Shown here: one piece after another, positions 26,951-36,261 of the stretch | Layout of the letters: each line of letters opens with the position of its first letter | Position numbering within the stretch: the first letter of the stretch is position 1 | From: Bacteroides oleiciplenus YIT 12058 | GTDB lineage: Bacteria; Bacteroidota; Bacteroidia; Bacteroidales; Bacteroidaceae | Length of the DNA stretch: 64,000 bases | Assembly: GCF_000315485.1 (NCBI RefSeq) | Contig: NZ_JH992945.1 | Span: 358,567-422,566, forward strand | Direction: 5' to 3' | Notes under the pieces: generated by a model | Database searches by the model: none | Seen by the model: only the letters and a program-made list of their open reading frames with translations | What the model was told of the DNA's origin: nothing | Made by a program: the position numbers and the translations under genes

Positions 26951-28858
26951 TTAAACTACATTGATTGCTTTGAATTTACAGCGTGCCATGCACATGCCGC
27001 ACTTGATGCACTTGTCCGGATTGATGACATGCGGTTTGCGCACATCACCCAGAATGGCATCCGCCGGACAATGCTTAAAGCAAAGATGGCAACCAATGCA
27101 CAGTTCCGGATTAATGGTATAAGTCAGTAATGATTTGCACTGCTTCGCCCGGCAGGTTTTATCCCTTACATGCTCCACGTATTCATCATAAAAGTTATTG
27201 AGCGTAGACAGTACCGGATTGGGTGAAGTCTGTCCCAGCCCACACAAGGCAGTATCCTTTATCACCTTTCCCAATGTAGAGAGTGCATCCAGATCTTTCA
27301 TCGTGCCTCGTCCTTCGGTTATCTTGTTCAGCAGTTCCAGCAGACGCTTGTTACCAATACGGCAGGGCGTACATTTTCCGCATGATTCTTCCACCGTAAA
27401 ATCAAGATAGAAGCGTGACACAGAAACCATACAATCATCTTCATCCATTACAATCATACCACCGGAGCCCATCATCGAGCCTTCCGCTAGCAAGTTGTCA
27501 AAGTCAATCGGTGTATCCAAGTGCTTTTCTGTCAGGCATCCCCCCGAAGGTCCGCCCGTCTGCACCGCCTTGAATTTCTTTCCTCCCTTAATGCCACCGC
27601 CAATTTCATAAATCACCTCACGCAGTGTCGTACCCATTGGCACTTCTATCAAGCCGACGTTGTTAATCTTACCGGCCAGGGCAAATACTTTTGTCCCTTT
27701 CGAACGTTCCGTGCCGATAGACGCAAACCATTCCGCACCTTTCGTCAGAATGATAGGAATATTGGCAAGCGTCTCCACATTATTCACATTGGTCGGCTTG
27801 CCCAGATAACCGGCTTCGGCAGGGAAAGGAGGTTTCAAAGTAGGTTCACCGCGCTTTCCTTCCATAGAGTGGATCAGGGCAGTTTCCTCACCGCATACGA
27901 ATGCTCCCGCGCCGTAACGTATCTCAATATCAAAACTGAAATCCGTACCGAATATATTCTTTCCCAATAGCCCGTATTCACGTGCCTGGGTAATAGCTAT
28001 TTTCAATCTTTGTATGGCCAGCGGATATTCTGCCCGGATATATACCAATCCTTTCGGAGAACCAATGGAATAACCGCAAACTGCCATTGCCTCAACAATG
28101 GAATGCGGATCACCTTCCATGATGGAGCGGTCCATAAAAGCACCGGGGTCTCCTTCATCGGCATTACACACCACATATTTCATATCAGCCTGTTGCTTAT
28201 GGGCAAACTCCCACTTCTTCCCTGTAGGGAAACCGCCACCACCGCGTCCGCGAAGTCCGGAACGTTTTATCACGTCAATCACTTCCTCCGGCTTCTTATG
28301 GAGCAGACTATCTGCCAATGCCATATAGCCATCCAGTGCAATATATTCCTCAATATTTTCGGGATCGATGAAACCGCAGTTACGCAAAGCGATACGCATC
28401 TGCTTCCGATAGAAATCCATATGCTTGGAGTCACTGACGGTTTTCTCCGTCTTCGGATCTATATAGAGCAGCCGTTCTATTTTCCGTCCCCCAATGATAT
28501 GCTCGCCGACTATCTCGTCGGCATCATCAGGAACCACCTGGGTATAGAAAGTGTTATCAGGGATAATCTTTACGATAGGTCCCTTTTCACAAAAGCCGAA
28601 ACAACCGGTAGTGATAATGTCCACCTTGTCGGCAATATTATTTCTCTCGAGTGCTTGCTGAAGACGTTCAGCAATGATGTGGCTGTCGGATGCCTTGCAA
28701 CCTGTACCACCACAGATCAGAATTTGCAGATGCTCGGTTCCCAATGCCAACCCACAGCATTGCGCGGCAACTGTCTCATTGCTTTCTTCGCGTAGCAAGA
28801 GCGTGCCTTCTGCCCTTTTCTTGATAATTTTCAGATCATGGATAGTTAGTACTTTCAT
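26951..28858 (-). CDS. NuoF-like NAD/FMN subunit of the trimeric hydrogenase (HydB/HndC)
   Basis: 635 residues from the internal start MKVLTIHDLKII. N-terminal thioredoxin-like 2Fe-2S region (CGGTGCKAS, TTGCFGFCEKGP); central NuoF FMN/NADH domain with GLRGRGGGGFPTGKKW and NADEGDPGAFMDRS; SLBB-like segment; 4Fe-4S site ESCGKCTPCRIG; C-terminal 2x4Fe-4S ferredoxin (CIGCHLCFKHCP, CIKCGMCMARC). It binds NADH and passes electrons to the catalytic subunit. The in-frame start at 28894 lies beside the promoter -7 element and is rejected. Confidence 0.9.
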   Translation of the reverse strand: MKVLTIHDLKIIKKRAEGTLLLREESNETVAAQCCGLALGTEHLQILICGGTGCKASDSHIIAERLQQALERNNIADKVDIITTGCFGFCEKGPIVKIIPDNTFYTQVVPDDADEIVGEHIIGGRKIERLLYIDPKTEKTVSDSKHMDFYRKQMRIALRNCGFIDPENIEEYIALDGYMALADSLLHKKPEEVIDVIKRSGLRGRGGGGFPTGKKWEFAHKQQADMKYVVCNADEGDPGAFMDRSIMEGDPHSIVEAMAVCGYSIGSPKGLVYIRAEYPLAIQRLKIAITQAREYGLLGKNIFGTDFSFDIEIRYGAGAFVCGEETALIHSMEGKRGEPTLKPPFPAEAGYLGKPTNVNNVETLANIPIILTKGAEWFASIGTERSKGTKVFALAGKINNVGLIEVPMGTTLREVIYEIGGGIKGGKKFKAVQTGGPSGGCLTEKHLDTPIDFDNLLAEGSMMGSGGMIVMDEDDCMVSVSRFYLDFTVEESCGKCTPCRIGNKRLLELLNKITEGRGTMKDLDALSTLGKVIKDTALCGLGQTSPNPVLSTLNNFYDEYVEHVRDKTCRAKQCKSLLTYTINPELCIGCHLCFKHCPADAILGDVRKPHVINPDKCIKCGMCMARCKFKAINVV

Positions 28859-28883
28859 TTTGTAATAGATTTGGGGTCGGGAA

Positions 28884-28913
28884 CAAAGATACAAAAAGAG
28901 TTGAGATTACAAA
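28884..28913 (-). promoter_or_regulatory. Promoter of the trimeric hydrogenase operon
   Basis: On the minus strand TTTG at 28913-28910, 18 bp, TATCTTTG at 28891-28884, a perfect -7. Confidence 0.7.
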
Positions 28914-29030
28914 AGGGAAGTAATAAAGATTACAGGAGGGAGAATACAAGGCTATAGATTACAATATGACAAAATTCACAGATAACAATATATAAGTATT
29001 GGCAGAAAGGATATTCACTATTTGTAGGTA

Positions 29031-29061
29031 TTGCCCCATCTCCTCATTTGTGCGACCTTTG
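29031..29061 (+). promoter_or_regulatory. Promoter of the small gene and enolase
   Basis: TTG at 29031-29033, 20 bp, GACCTTTG at 29054-29061 (one mismatch to the -7 consensus). It lies just upstream of ATG 29082. Confidence 0.55.
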
Positions 29062-29081
29062 CAGCAAACAAAAATCAGCTT

Positions 29082-29420
29082 ATGGAAGAAATACTGAAGC
29101 GGACAACAAACGGTTTTATCTCCTTTTGTACTAAGTGCCACGCCTACCATGTAGAATTCGGCAATCTTTTCTTCACCTTCACGGAAGATGAATTCGAACA
29201 TTTCTGCCAATATATCAACTCTATCGACGGCGAATATTATCAAGAGTTGAACAAGAACATGAAGAACGCCCGCAAGATATTTCTCCGGATGCCAGTAAAA
29301 GGCTTTTATTGCGCCCTCTATTCGGATGAACTGAAGGAGTTGAGACGCCTGATCGACTTTTCACTGACAGACGACGTCATTGAAAGCGCATTATCTCTAG
29401 AAAACTATTGTTTAAATTAA
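29082..29420 (+). CDS. Small DUF6686-like protein upstream of enolase
   Basis: 112 residues from ATG 29082 (MEEILKRTTNGFISFC). Contains a CTKCHAYHVEFGNLFF segment with two Cys and two His that could bind metal, then a helical half with DEFEHFCQYIN and KGFYCALYSDELKELRRLID. Family assignment to DUF6686 is from recall and uncertain; function unknown. Ten bases separate its stop from the enolase ATG, so the two are co-transcribed. Confidence 0.65.
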   Translation: MEEILKRTTNGFISFCTKCHAYHVEFGNLFFTFTEDEFEHFCQYINSIDGEYYQELNKNMKNARKIFLRMPVKGFYCALYSDELKELRRLIDFSLTDDVIESALSLENYCLN

Positions 29421-29430
29421 GAAGATAATT

Positions 29431-30711
29431 ATGAAAATTGAAAAGATTGTAGCCCGCGAAATACTTGATTCACGCGGTAATCCCACAGCAGAAGTGGACG
29501 TAGTTTTGGAATGTGGTGTTATGGGACGTGCAGCCGTACCATCGGGTGCTTCAACCGGTGAACACGAAGCACTGGAATTACGCGATAAAGATCCGAAACG
29601 CTACGGTGGTAAAGGAACTCTGAAAGCCGTAGAGAACGTAAATACTGTCATCGCTCCGGCCCTCATCGGCTGGTCGGCATTGGAACAACGTGCCATTGAC
29701 AAGAAGATGCTGGAACTGGACGGTACTCCCACCAAATCAAAATTGGGTGCCAATGCCATTCTGGGTGTTTCTTTGGCTGTTGCCAAGGCTGCTGCAAATT
29801 ACCTCGACATACCTTTATACAGATATATCGGCGGAGTAAATACTTACGTTATGCCTGTCCCCATGATGAATATCATCAACGGTGGTTCACATAGCGATGC
29901 TCCCATTGCTTTCCAGGAATTCATGATCCGCCCTGTAGGTGCACCTTCTTTCCGTGAAGGCCTGCGCATGGGTACTGAAGTATTCCACGCCTTGAAAAAA
30001 GTATTGCACGACCGCGGTCTGAGCACTGCCGTAGGAGATGAAGGAGGCTTTGCCCCTGCATTGAACGGAACTGAAGACGCACTGGATTCTATCATGGCAG
30101 CTATCAAAGCCGCAGGTTACGAACCGGGCAAGGATGTAAAAATCGGTATGGACTGCGCATCATCAGAGTTCTATAAGAATGGAGTGTACGACTATACTCT
30201 CTTCGAAGGAGAGAAAGGTAAGAAGCGTACTGCCGATGAACAGATAGATTACTTGGAATATTTGATTAATAAATACCCGATTGACTCCATTGAGGACGGA
30301 ATGAGCGAAAACGACTGGGACGGCTGGAAGAAGCTGACCGAACGTATCGGTGATCGTTGCCAGCTGGTAGGAGACGATTTGTTTGTGACAAACGTAGAGT
30401 TCCTTGCCAAAGGTATTGCCATGGGCTGTGCCAATTCCATCCTCATCAAAGTCAATCAGATCGGTTCGCTCAGCGAAACGCTGGATGCTATCGAGATGGC
30501 TCACCGCCACGGCTACACCACGGTTACTTCCCACCGCTCCGGCGAAACGGAAGATGCCACCATTGCCGACATCGCCGTAGCAACCAACAGCGGACAGATC
30601 AAGACCGGTTCGTTAAGCCGCTCCGATCGCATGGCTAAGTACAACCAACTGTTGCGTATCGAAGAAGAACTAAGCGGACTTCCAGTATATGGCTACAAAA
30701 GAATAAAATAA
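29431..30711 (+). CDS. eno: Enolase
   Basis: 426 residues. Opens with VAREILDSRGNPTAEVDV; contains the SGASTGEHEALELRD loop, Glu and Asp metal ligands in GMDCASSEFY, EDGMSENDW and VGDDLFVTN, catalytic Lys in ILIKVNQIGS, and the signature SHRSGETEDATIADIAV. Converts 2-phosphoglycerate to phosphoenolpyruvate in glycolysis. Ends with a strong terminator at 30734. Confidence 0.97.
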   Translation: MKIEKIVAREILDSRGNPTAEVDVVLECGVMGRAAVPSGASTGEHEALELRDKDPKRYGGKGTLKAVENVNTVIAPALIGWSALEQRAIDKKMLELDGTPTKSKLGANAILGVSLAVAKAAANYLDIPLYRYIGGVNTYVMPVPMMNIINGGSHSDAPIAFQEFMIRPVGAPSFREGLRMGTEVFHALKKVLHDRGLSTAVGDEGGFAPALNGTEDALDSIMAAIKAAGYEPGKDVKIGMDCASSEFYKNGVYDYTLFEGEKGKKRTADEQIDYLEYLINKYPIDSIEDGMSENDWDGWKKLTERIGDRCQLVGDDLFVTNVEFLAKGIAMGCANSILIKVNQIGSLSETLDAIEMAHRHGYTTVTSHRSGETEDATIADIAVATNSGQIKTGSLSRSDRMAKYNQLLRIEEELSGLPVYGYKRIK

Positions 30712-30733
30712 TGCTTTGTAGTGAATAAGTCAT

Positions 30734-30777
30734 AAAAGCGAATGAGGGTGCCTGTGAAGGTACCCTCATTCGCTTTT
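30734..30777 (+). terminator. Terminator after enolase
   Basis: AAAAGCGAATGAGGGT at 30734-30749 pairs perfectly with 30762-30777, which ends in TTTT. Confidence 0.85.
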
Positions 30778-30915
30778 AGATAATTATGCATATAAACTTC
30801 TACCCATACCCAATACCATTGATGAGACTTTGGAGATTTAAAACTATAAAGTAACTTATATTTCAGGAATGTCTCAAATTTCGATACTAAAAAACTCCCA
30901 TATTGAAAAATTATA

Positions 30916-30923
30916 TATTTTTG
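30916..30923 (+). promoter_or_regulatory. Promoter -7 element of the fimbrillin-like pair
   Basis: TATTTTTG is a perfect -7 in an AT-rich region; no good -33 is visible. The leader before ATG 30987 is about 57 nt. Confidence 0.5.
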
Positions 30924-30986
30924 CACCCGCTTTCGGAAAAAGTCCGAAAGAGCTATCAATATTCAATATAACATTTTACAAAAAGC

Positions 30987-32873
30987 ATGAATCACCCTTA
31001 CAAAAAATTCATCGTTCCCGCCTTGCTCGGAACGTTGTTTTTAGGCGCCTGCTCAGACGATGCACCGTCTGAGGGAGAAGATAAACAGCAAACTTATTCA
31101 TTAGTAGTAAAAGGTATTACGACTTCCGGTTCAGATTCTTCTGAGGAACTACGGGATGTGTCAGTTTTCCAGTTCAGCGATGGTAACCTGTACAAAATGC
31201 AACAATTGACTCCCGAATCCAATGGTCAGTCCAGTATTTCCGCACTCAGCGGATCACGGCTATACTTCCTCACCGGAGTGACACTTCCGGTTCAGGAAGG
31301 AAACATTACCGAAGAAGAATTCCGCAATATGACCATCGGCGAAGGACTGCATAATAATTCAGCTCCTGACTTTATGGCTGCAGTTGTTGAATTGGAAAAT
31401 ACTCCCCAAACACGCAGTAGTCAGGAAATTAACGTTGGCATGAAACGCGGTGTAGCTCGTATAGACCTGAATACCACAGCAGACAGCAAAACATTAATCA
31501 AAGAAGTAATCATAGAGGATGCTCCGGCTGAAACATATCCGTTCATCGAAAACACTTCCGCATCAGATAAAACAGTAAGTTACTTAAAGAAATTTGAGCC
31601 TGCTTTCGGTGGAGAACAACAGGGAATATTCCGCATTTTCGAGAGTACGCGTCCTGTAAATATCATCCTGCGGGGTACATACGATGATATCCCCATCAGG
31701 CTAAAGATGCAATTACCAAGTATAGAACGCAACAAAGTTTACGAACTGTCAGTACTCAATGTAGGTGCCACAGTAGAAGGAATCTTCGAAATCAAGCCTT
31801 GGGAAGAAGGCGAAACGATTATCGGGAAACCTGATACGGAGCATCGTATCCTGCTTAATGCTTCCCAATCCAAAATTCCGGAAGGAGTAACAGTAGATTA
31901 TGAGAATAATATAGTAGAGGTACCCGCCACAGGAGTCAGTGACATGAAGCTGGCATTTATTTCCGACACCCGGATTGACATATCAGCTACTGAGGGTACT
32001 GACAGTGGCGTGAATCTCAGTGAAATGTCGGTATCTGAAGAAACAGAAGGCATAGTGTCGGCATTCAATGTATCGGTAGCCGCACAAGGCAGTGGCCGAC
32101 TGGGCTATACAATTCTGGTACATTTAAAAAATGCTTTGCTGACCGGCTCTTATGATTATGTAGAAATTCGTGTGGCTCCGAGCGACAAGCAGATTGAGAC
32201 CGTTGAAATGGGTGGTAGTATTTGGATGGCGTTCAATGCACGTAGCCGGGATCTGGAAGACCAGGTATATCCTTTAGACGGTGCTACTGTTGAGGAGATG
32301 TACCATAATGGTTGGCTCAGCAGTATCGGTGGTTTGTTCCAGTATGGACGGAAGTATATGTATATCCCCTGGCAAGGATATAAACCCTCAAACAATCTAG
32401 GTAATCAAACAGCCGACATACCCTGGCAAAGCGATACCCATATGCCTTGTCCGGAAGGTTACCGTGTGCCAACCCGCAACGAACTAAACTCTCTTCTCCC
32501 CAAAGGGCAGGAAATTCCCGGCACTTATACAGCAGGAAACGGGGAAAAAATAACCGCTACACTCCACGTTGGCGAAGGAACCCTGACTACCCCGACTGGT
32601 GTAACAGGAACGCAACACTATGTGAGATTTACTTCAGAAGATACCGGACGTTACCTTATCATCCCGCTGGCAGGCGGAAAAGGTGATAAGTCTACCACCA
32701 ATAATCCGTCTTTCGGAAAAAGAGCCGTGCTATGGACAAGCGAACGTAACGGCTGTCCAGGTGGTTATGCATGGACTTACTGGTTGCCGTTTGAAGGCAA
32801 GGAAACAACTGCTATTGCCGAAAAACAATTGCAGATGGAAGCGTTTGCATCCTTACGTTGTGTAAAAAAATAA
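30987..32873 (+). CDS. Fimbrillin-like lipoprotein with C-terminal FISUMP domain
   Basis: 628 residues. The lipoprotein signal ends at the Cys of LFLGACSDD. The N-terminal two thirds resemble fimbrial proteins (Mfa/FimB-like; VARIDLNTTADSK, VYELSVLNVGATVEG). The C-terminus has FISUMP signatures: GGSIWMAFNARSR, CPEGYRVPTRNELNSLL and ASLRCVKK. Such proteins are often fimbrial accessory or tip components on the outer membrane. The next gene starts 12 bp downstream with a GGAGG ribosome site, so the two form an operon. Confidence 0.8.
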   Translation: MNHPYKKFIVPALLGTLFLGACSDDAPSEGEDKQQTYSLVVKGITTSGSDSSEELRDVSVFQFSDGNLYKMQQLTPESNGQSSISALSGSRLYFLTGVTLPVQEGNITEEEFRNMTIGEGLHNNSAPDFMAAVVELENTPQTRSSQEINVGMKRGVARIDLNTTADSKTLIKEVIIEDAPAETYPFIENTSASDKTVSYLKKFEPAFGGEQQGIFRIFESTRPVNIILRGTYDDIPIRLKMQLPSIERNKVYELSVLNVGATVEGIFEIKPWEEGETIIGKPDTEHRILLNASQSKIPEGVTVDYENNIVEVPATGVSDMKLAFISDTRIDISATEGTDSGVNLSEMSVSEETEGIVSAFNVSVAAQGSGRLGYTILVHLKNALLTGSYDYVEIRVAPSDKQIETVEMGGSIWMAFNARSRDLEDQVYPLDGATVEEMYHNGWLSSIGGLFQYGRKYMYIPWQGYKPSNNLGNQTADIPWQSDTHMPCPEGYRVPTRNELNSLLPKGQEIPGTYTAGNGEKITATLHVGEGTLTTPTGVTGTQHYVRFTSEDTGRYLIIPLAGGKGDKSTTNNPSFGKRAVLWTSERNGCPGGYAWTYWLPFEGKETTAIAEKQLQMEAFASLRCVKK

Positions 32874-32884
32874 AGGAGGAATTT

Positions 32885-34690
32885 ATGAAGATTGCAAAAA
32901 TCATACTATTATTTCTGGCATTGTTGCTGACGAACTGCTCAAACGAACTTGAGCAAGAATACGGCCTCACACCGCCTGCCTCCGGCCAGGTAACATTTCT
33001 TCTTGGATTGCAGGAAGATGATACTTCTGCCATACGGACACGCAACGGTGAACCGGAACAGATTGCCCGCATGTGGTATGCCATTGCCAATGACCGGGGA
33101 GAAATACTCAAACCGCTGTATCAAAAGCTGGAAGCAGACTTCTCCAAACTGACCATTGAAGGATTGGGATACGGTGACTATACGGTTGTATTCCTAGCCA
33201 CCACAAATCCAGAATCAAATGCGACGATCAACGAACCTGAGCAATTGTCAGATGTCTGGCTGCTGAATCAGGTGGCAAAAGCCCCTCTTGATGATATCTA
33301 TTTTTACAAAAAAATAGAGCTACACATTGGTAAGGAGCAAGCTGCGGAATCGCAAACAGTGACATTGGAGCGATGCGTAGGCAAAATTGATATAGACTTG
33401 AACGTCTCGTCCGATTATATGTGGCGTTTTATCCGCAAAATTGACATCACATTTGATGATGCTAAAGGAATATATACCGGTCTCAGTGCAAATGGCGAAT
33501 ACTCCGGTACGGAAGGTATTGAATCTTATGACATCACGGAAAGTCGTTCATTTTACTCATTGCCAAGTAAAGAGGCACTTTCCGGATTTGTAACGATCGA
33601 GTCAAATCGCAGTGACGGCACATCGTTTGTACACAAATACCGCTTCAGTAACTGCAAAATCGAGGCAGGTCGTATATCCCACATCAGCATTGACTACCGG
33701 CATCCGGAAAGTTTGGACGGATTGCTTTATATCCGTGAAGAAGATTTCTCCCGCTTCGAAACTGACACCATGTTTTTAGCCAACGAGCCACGAGATATCT
33801 TCTATGACAGCAAGCACCGTTCCTTTTATGCAAACGCACCGTTACAAGTATCTATCTCGGATGAACATCAATTACTGGTTAAATTCTTCTCACCGATTGC
33901 TATCCATGATGTGACTATTCTATGTCGATTCAATAAAATCAGTACTGAATTCCTTGAGTTGGCACATTTCGATGTGATCTATCCTTTCATGGAAGCCACT
34001 TTCCCGTTGCCTGTCGTAAGTTCTGACCGCACATTCACCAGCAGCAGCGGCAGAAAGATAGTAATACCTGCACAACCAGAACTTTCCAGTGACGATGTTA
34101 CGCTTACTATCCGGACGGAAGACCCGTATATGAAGAAGATAGAGCAGATAGACAGCCGGTGGTTCATCCGTTTCTCAGCTTATTCAGCCGACAACGGACA
34201 CGCTTACTGGCGGCACATGAATCCATTATTATGTCGTCACGGGGTGGCATTGGCTATCAACATGGCTTTCATGTTCTCTTCCGAAGAGTTTAACACAGAA
34301 ATGAACAAATATGAAGGCAAACTGAAGGATAACGGAGGAAACGCCATCAATCTGGATGCATTACGCCAGAGAATCCGCAGTCATGGAGGACTCGTATTGG
34401 GTTGCGTATCAGGCGTCGGCGGTCTGGGAGGTGGCAACACTTACGGATTGGCGAACTACTGTTATACTGGAGTCTATTTTGATGCAACACCGCTGGGATC
34501 TAATCCGCACAACTATGCCCGACAAGCTATGTTCCACGAATACGGGCATTGTTTAGGTTATAACCACAGCAGTACCATGACTTATGGCGACCAATGGACA
34601 GTACTCTGCGCCACAGTATTCGTAAATATGGGGCAAGAGGGTAAATTACCAATATGTTCAAAAAATATAATTGCCAATTTACCGATGTAA
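32885..34690 (+). CDS. Fimbrillin-like lipoprotein with metzincin-type metalloprotease motif
   Basis: 601 residues from ATG 32885, preceded by AAAGGAGGAATTT. The lipoprotein signal ends at LLTNC. An N-terminal fimbrial-type half (FLLGLQEDD, RCVGKIDIDLNVSSDY, YRFSNCKIEAGRI) leads to a C-terminal domain with HEYGHCLGYNH near residue 551, an exact HExxHxxGxxH zinc motif, followed by SSTMTYG, which resembles a Met-turn. I infer a surface-anchored zinc peptidase, perhaps acting on host mucus or on pilin assembly. No propeptide cysteine switch is obvious. Confidence 0.75.
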   Translation: MKIAKIILLFLALLLTNCSNELEQEYGLTPPASGQVTFLLGLQEDDTSAIRTRNGEPEQIARMWYAIANDRGEILKPLYQKLEADFSKLTIEGLGYGDYTVVFLATTNPESNATINEPEQLSDVWLLNQVAKAPLDDIYFYKKIELHIGKEQAAESQTVTLERCVGKIDIDLNVSSDYMWRFIRKIDITFDDAKGIYTGLSANGEYSGTEGIESYDITESRSFYSLPSKEALSGFVTIESNRSDGTSFVHKYRFSNCKIEAGRISHISIDYRHPESLDGLLYIREEDFSRFETDTMFLANEPRDIFYDSKHRSFYANAPLQVSISDEHQLLVKFFSPIAIHDVTILCRFNKISTEFLELAHFDVIYPFMEATFPLPVVSSDRTFTSSSGRKIVIPAQPELSSDDVTLTIRTEDPYMKKIEQIDSRWFIRFSAYSADNGHAYWRHMNPLLCRHGVALAINMAFMFSSEEFNTEMNKYEGKLKDNGGNAINLDALRQRIRSHGGLVLGCVSGVGGLGGGNTYGLANYCYTGVYFDATPLGSNPHNYARQAMFHEYGHCLGYNHSSTMTYGDQWTVLCATVFVNMGQEGKLPICSKNIIANLPM

Positions 34691-34715
34691 AAGATACAAA
34701 TAGTAAATAAAAGCA

Positions 34716-34765
34716 AAAAGGGAGGAAGCAGATATGAGTAAATCAAATTTCTGCCCCTCCCTTTT
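34716..34765. terminator. Terminator after the metalloprotease-like gene
   Basis: AAAAGGGAGGAAGCAG starting at 34716 pairs with CTGCCCCTCCCTTTT ending at 34765, with a long loop. It lies between convergent genes. Confidence 0.7.
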
Positions 34766-34789
34766 AATTATGATATAAATAAAGACCTA

Positions 34790-35095
34790 TTACTTCTGAA
34801 CCTCTCCTTTTTCATTGAAAAGAACAGGGTTTTCAGCACCGGCAGCATCCACCAATGTTACCTTATAAGTCTTAGTTCCATCTTCAGCAACTTCAACGGC
34901 TGCCTCTTTGATGGTTGCCTCAGAGTATTTTTCCTTAATGGTATCCTGAACCGCTTGAGGAAGTTCCTTTACATCAATGGGCTTAAACTCGTTGATCATC
35001 GTTACGATTTCAACCTCTGATACCATGTTGTTAGCAAATGCTACTGAAGTACCCAATCCCATCACCAATGCTACTGCTAAAAATAACTTTTTCAT
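34790..35095 (-). CDS. Small periplasmic PepSY-like protein
   Basis: 101 residues with a signal peptide MKKLFLAVALVMGLGTSVAFA-N. The mature part (LPQAVQDTIKEKYSEATIKEAAVEVAEDGTKTYKVTL) matches the PepSY-like/DUF2874 pattern of BLIP-fold secreted proteins frequent in Bacteroides. Probably periplasmic and perhaps a protease inhibitor or envelope-stress component; that is family lore rather than visible here. Confidence 0.75.
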   Translation of the reverse strand: MKKLFLAVALVMGLGTSVAFANNMVSEVEIVTMINEFKPIDVKELPQAVQDTIKEKYSEATIKEAAVEVAEDGTKTYKVTLVDAAGAENPVLFNEKGEVQK

Positions 35096-35160
35096 AATTC
35101 TAATTGTTTAAGTTAAACTTTTCTTGTTTGCTCTCACATAATATAGTGCAAGATGCATGC

Positions 35161-35168
35161 CAAAGCTA
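35161..35168 (-). promoter_or_regulatory. -7 element for the PepSY-like gene
   Basis: On the minus strand TAGCTTTG, a perfect -7; no clear -33 at normal spacing. About 66 nt upstream of the ATG. Confidence 0.5.
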
Positions 35169-35368
35169 TAATCAAAGTCATATTTAGCTATATATCAACT
35201 ACTTGAACAACTACAAAATAAAAAGTATTTTTCTGTTTTGAGTATTTTTTCCACAATTATGTGGAAATCTGTCCACAAACAAAGTTTATGTTTTGTTGAA
35301 TATCAGAAATTAAGTCCTCTACATTAAGAAATAGCAAAAAGATAAGTTCCTAAGATAACTTATACTAC

Positions 35369-35376
35369 TACTTTTG
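35369..35376 (+). promoter_or_regulatory. Orphan plus-strand -7 element
   Basis: TACTTTTG matches the -7 consensus, but the only reading frame it serves is a 14-codon ORF from ATG 35386 (MKSLSKSLLLYICF). A transcript would run antisense into the PIN toxin gene. The rest of the 368-bp gap 35096-35463 is AT-rich and shows no gene. Confidence 0.35.
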
Positions 35377-35463
35377 CATTTAGGGATGAAAAGCCTCTCG
35401 AAATCACTGCTGCTATACATATGTTTTTGAGCAATACGTCATTTGGGGACGGTTACCTTAGAT

Positions 35464-35949
35464 TTATTCTCCGATAACGATAGCATAATAGTCTTCTAAA
35501 TCTTCATGAAGAAGCGAAGAATATCCTAATGAAGAGGCTAATGCATCAAACTCTATAGCAGTAACAATCTGACAAGAACCAATTTTTTCTACAATTAATA
35601 AATCTTTATCACCGGTTATCAAATAATCAGCTCCCGACTCTAACGCTAATTCTAATAAATAATCATCTTTAGGATCACGGCAACGAGAAGAAATATTATC
35701 TATTTTGTAGTATAACGTCTCTTGAGTCACAAATTCCCATAGCATATCGAAATGTTCTTTAGAAAAATATTTCGCAAATTTAGGGCGTAAGGCAACGTCT
35801 GTAATCTCATCTAAAAGTTCTTGAGAAACAACCAACTCTATATTCCCGTTGGATATGAGTTCCAGCAGGCAAGACAACTTCTTACCTATCAGAAAACTAA
35901 TCCAAAGATTTGTATCAACAATTATTTTTATCCCGCAATCGTTTTTCAT
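35464..35949 (-). CDS. PIN-domain toxin (COG1569-like)
   Basis: 161 residues from ATG 35949 (MKNDCGIKIIVDTNLWISFL). PIN-domain acidic residues are visible: Asp in IVDTNLW, Glu in LLDEI, Asp pair in CRDPKDDYLLELA and Asp in ITGDKDLL. Predicted Mg-dependent ribonuclease of a type II toxin-antitoxin pair. It overlaps the end of the antitoxin gene by 35 bp. A longer in-frame start at 35982 lies deeper in the antitoxin gene. Confidence 0.82.
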   Translation of the reverse strand: MKNDCGIKIIVDTNLWISFLIGKKLSCLLELISNGNIELVVSQELLDEITDVALRPKFAKYFSKEHFDMLWEFVTQETLYYKIDNISSRCRDPKDDYLLELALESGADYLITGDKDLLIVEKIGSCQIVTAIEFDALASSLGYSSLLHEDLEDYYAIVIGE

Positions 35950-36163
35950 ATGCCTCTTGTCTAACAGCTTCCACTTCAGCATCTATTTCCACTTGTGAAA
36001 TTTCATCTGTTTTAAAAGCATTCAATAATCGTCTCAACTTAATGCCGCGCGTTTCGACAGCAAGTGCACGACTCAACTCCAATTTGTCATCATCAGAGAG
36101 TTGTTGAGTTAACTCCAATATCTGATTATAATTCAGACGTATTTTCAATGATACAGTTGCCAT
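35915..36163 (-). CDS. Antitoxin partner of the PIN toxin
   Basis: 82 residues from MATVSLKIRLNYNQ (alternative ATG 36175). Helical, charged protein with LTQQLSDDDKLELSRAL and a basic C-terminal tail, like the small antitoxins paired with PIN toxins. It precedes and overlaps the toxin gene, and a consensus promoter lies just upstream, the usual autoregulated layout. Confidence 0.72.
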   Translation of the reverse strand: MATVSLKIRLNYNQILELTQQLSDDDKLELSRALAVETRGIKLRRLLNAFKTDEISQVEIDAEVEAVRQEAYEKRLRDKNNC

Positions 36164-36191
36164 ACAATTACACATTGATATTACTTGTAAA

Positions 36192-36222
36192 CAAAAGTAC
36201 GACTATTTATGCAACTATCAAA
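36192..36222 (-). promoter_or_regulatory. Consensus promoter of the toxin-antitoxin pair
   Basis: On the minus strand TTTG at 36222-36219, 19 bp, TACTTTTG at 36199-36192, an exact consensus. Confidence 0.8.
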
Positions 36223-36261
36223 TAAAGATGCGATAATTTTCTTAATGATTATGCCTAAATG

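Noticed and set aside
28859..28894. N-terminal extension of the NuoF-like subunit
   Set aside because: It overlaps the operon promoter -7 element; MKVLTIHDLK is the usual start.
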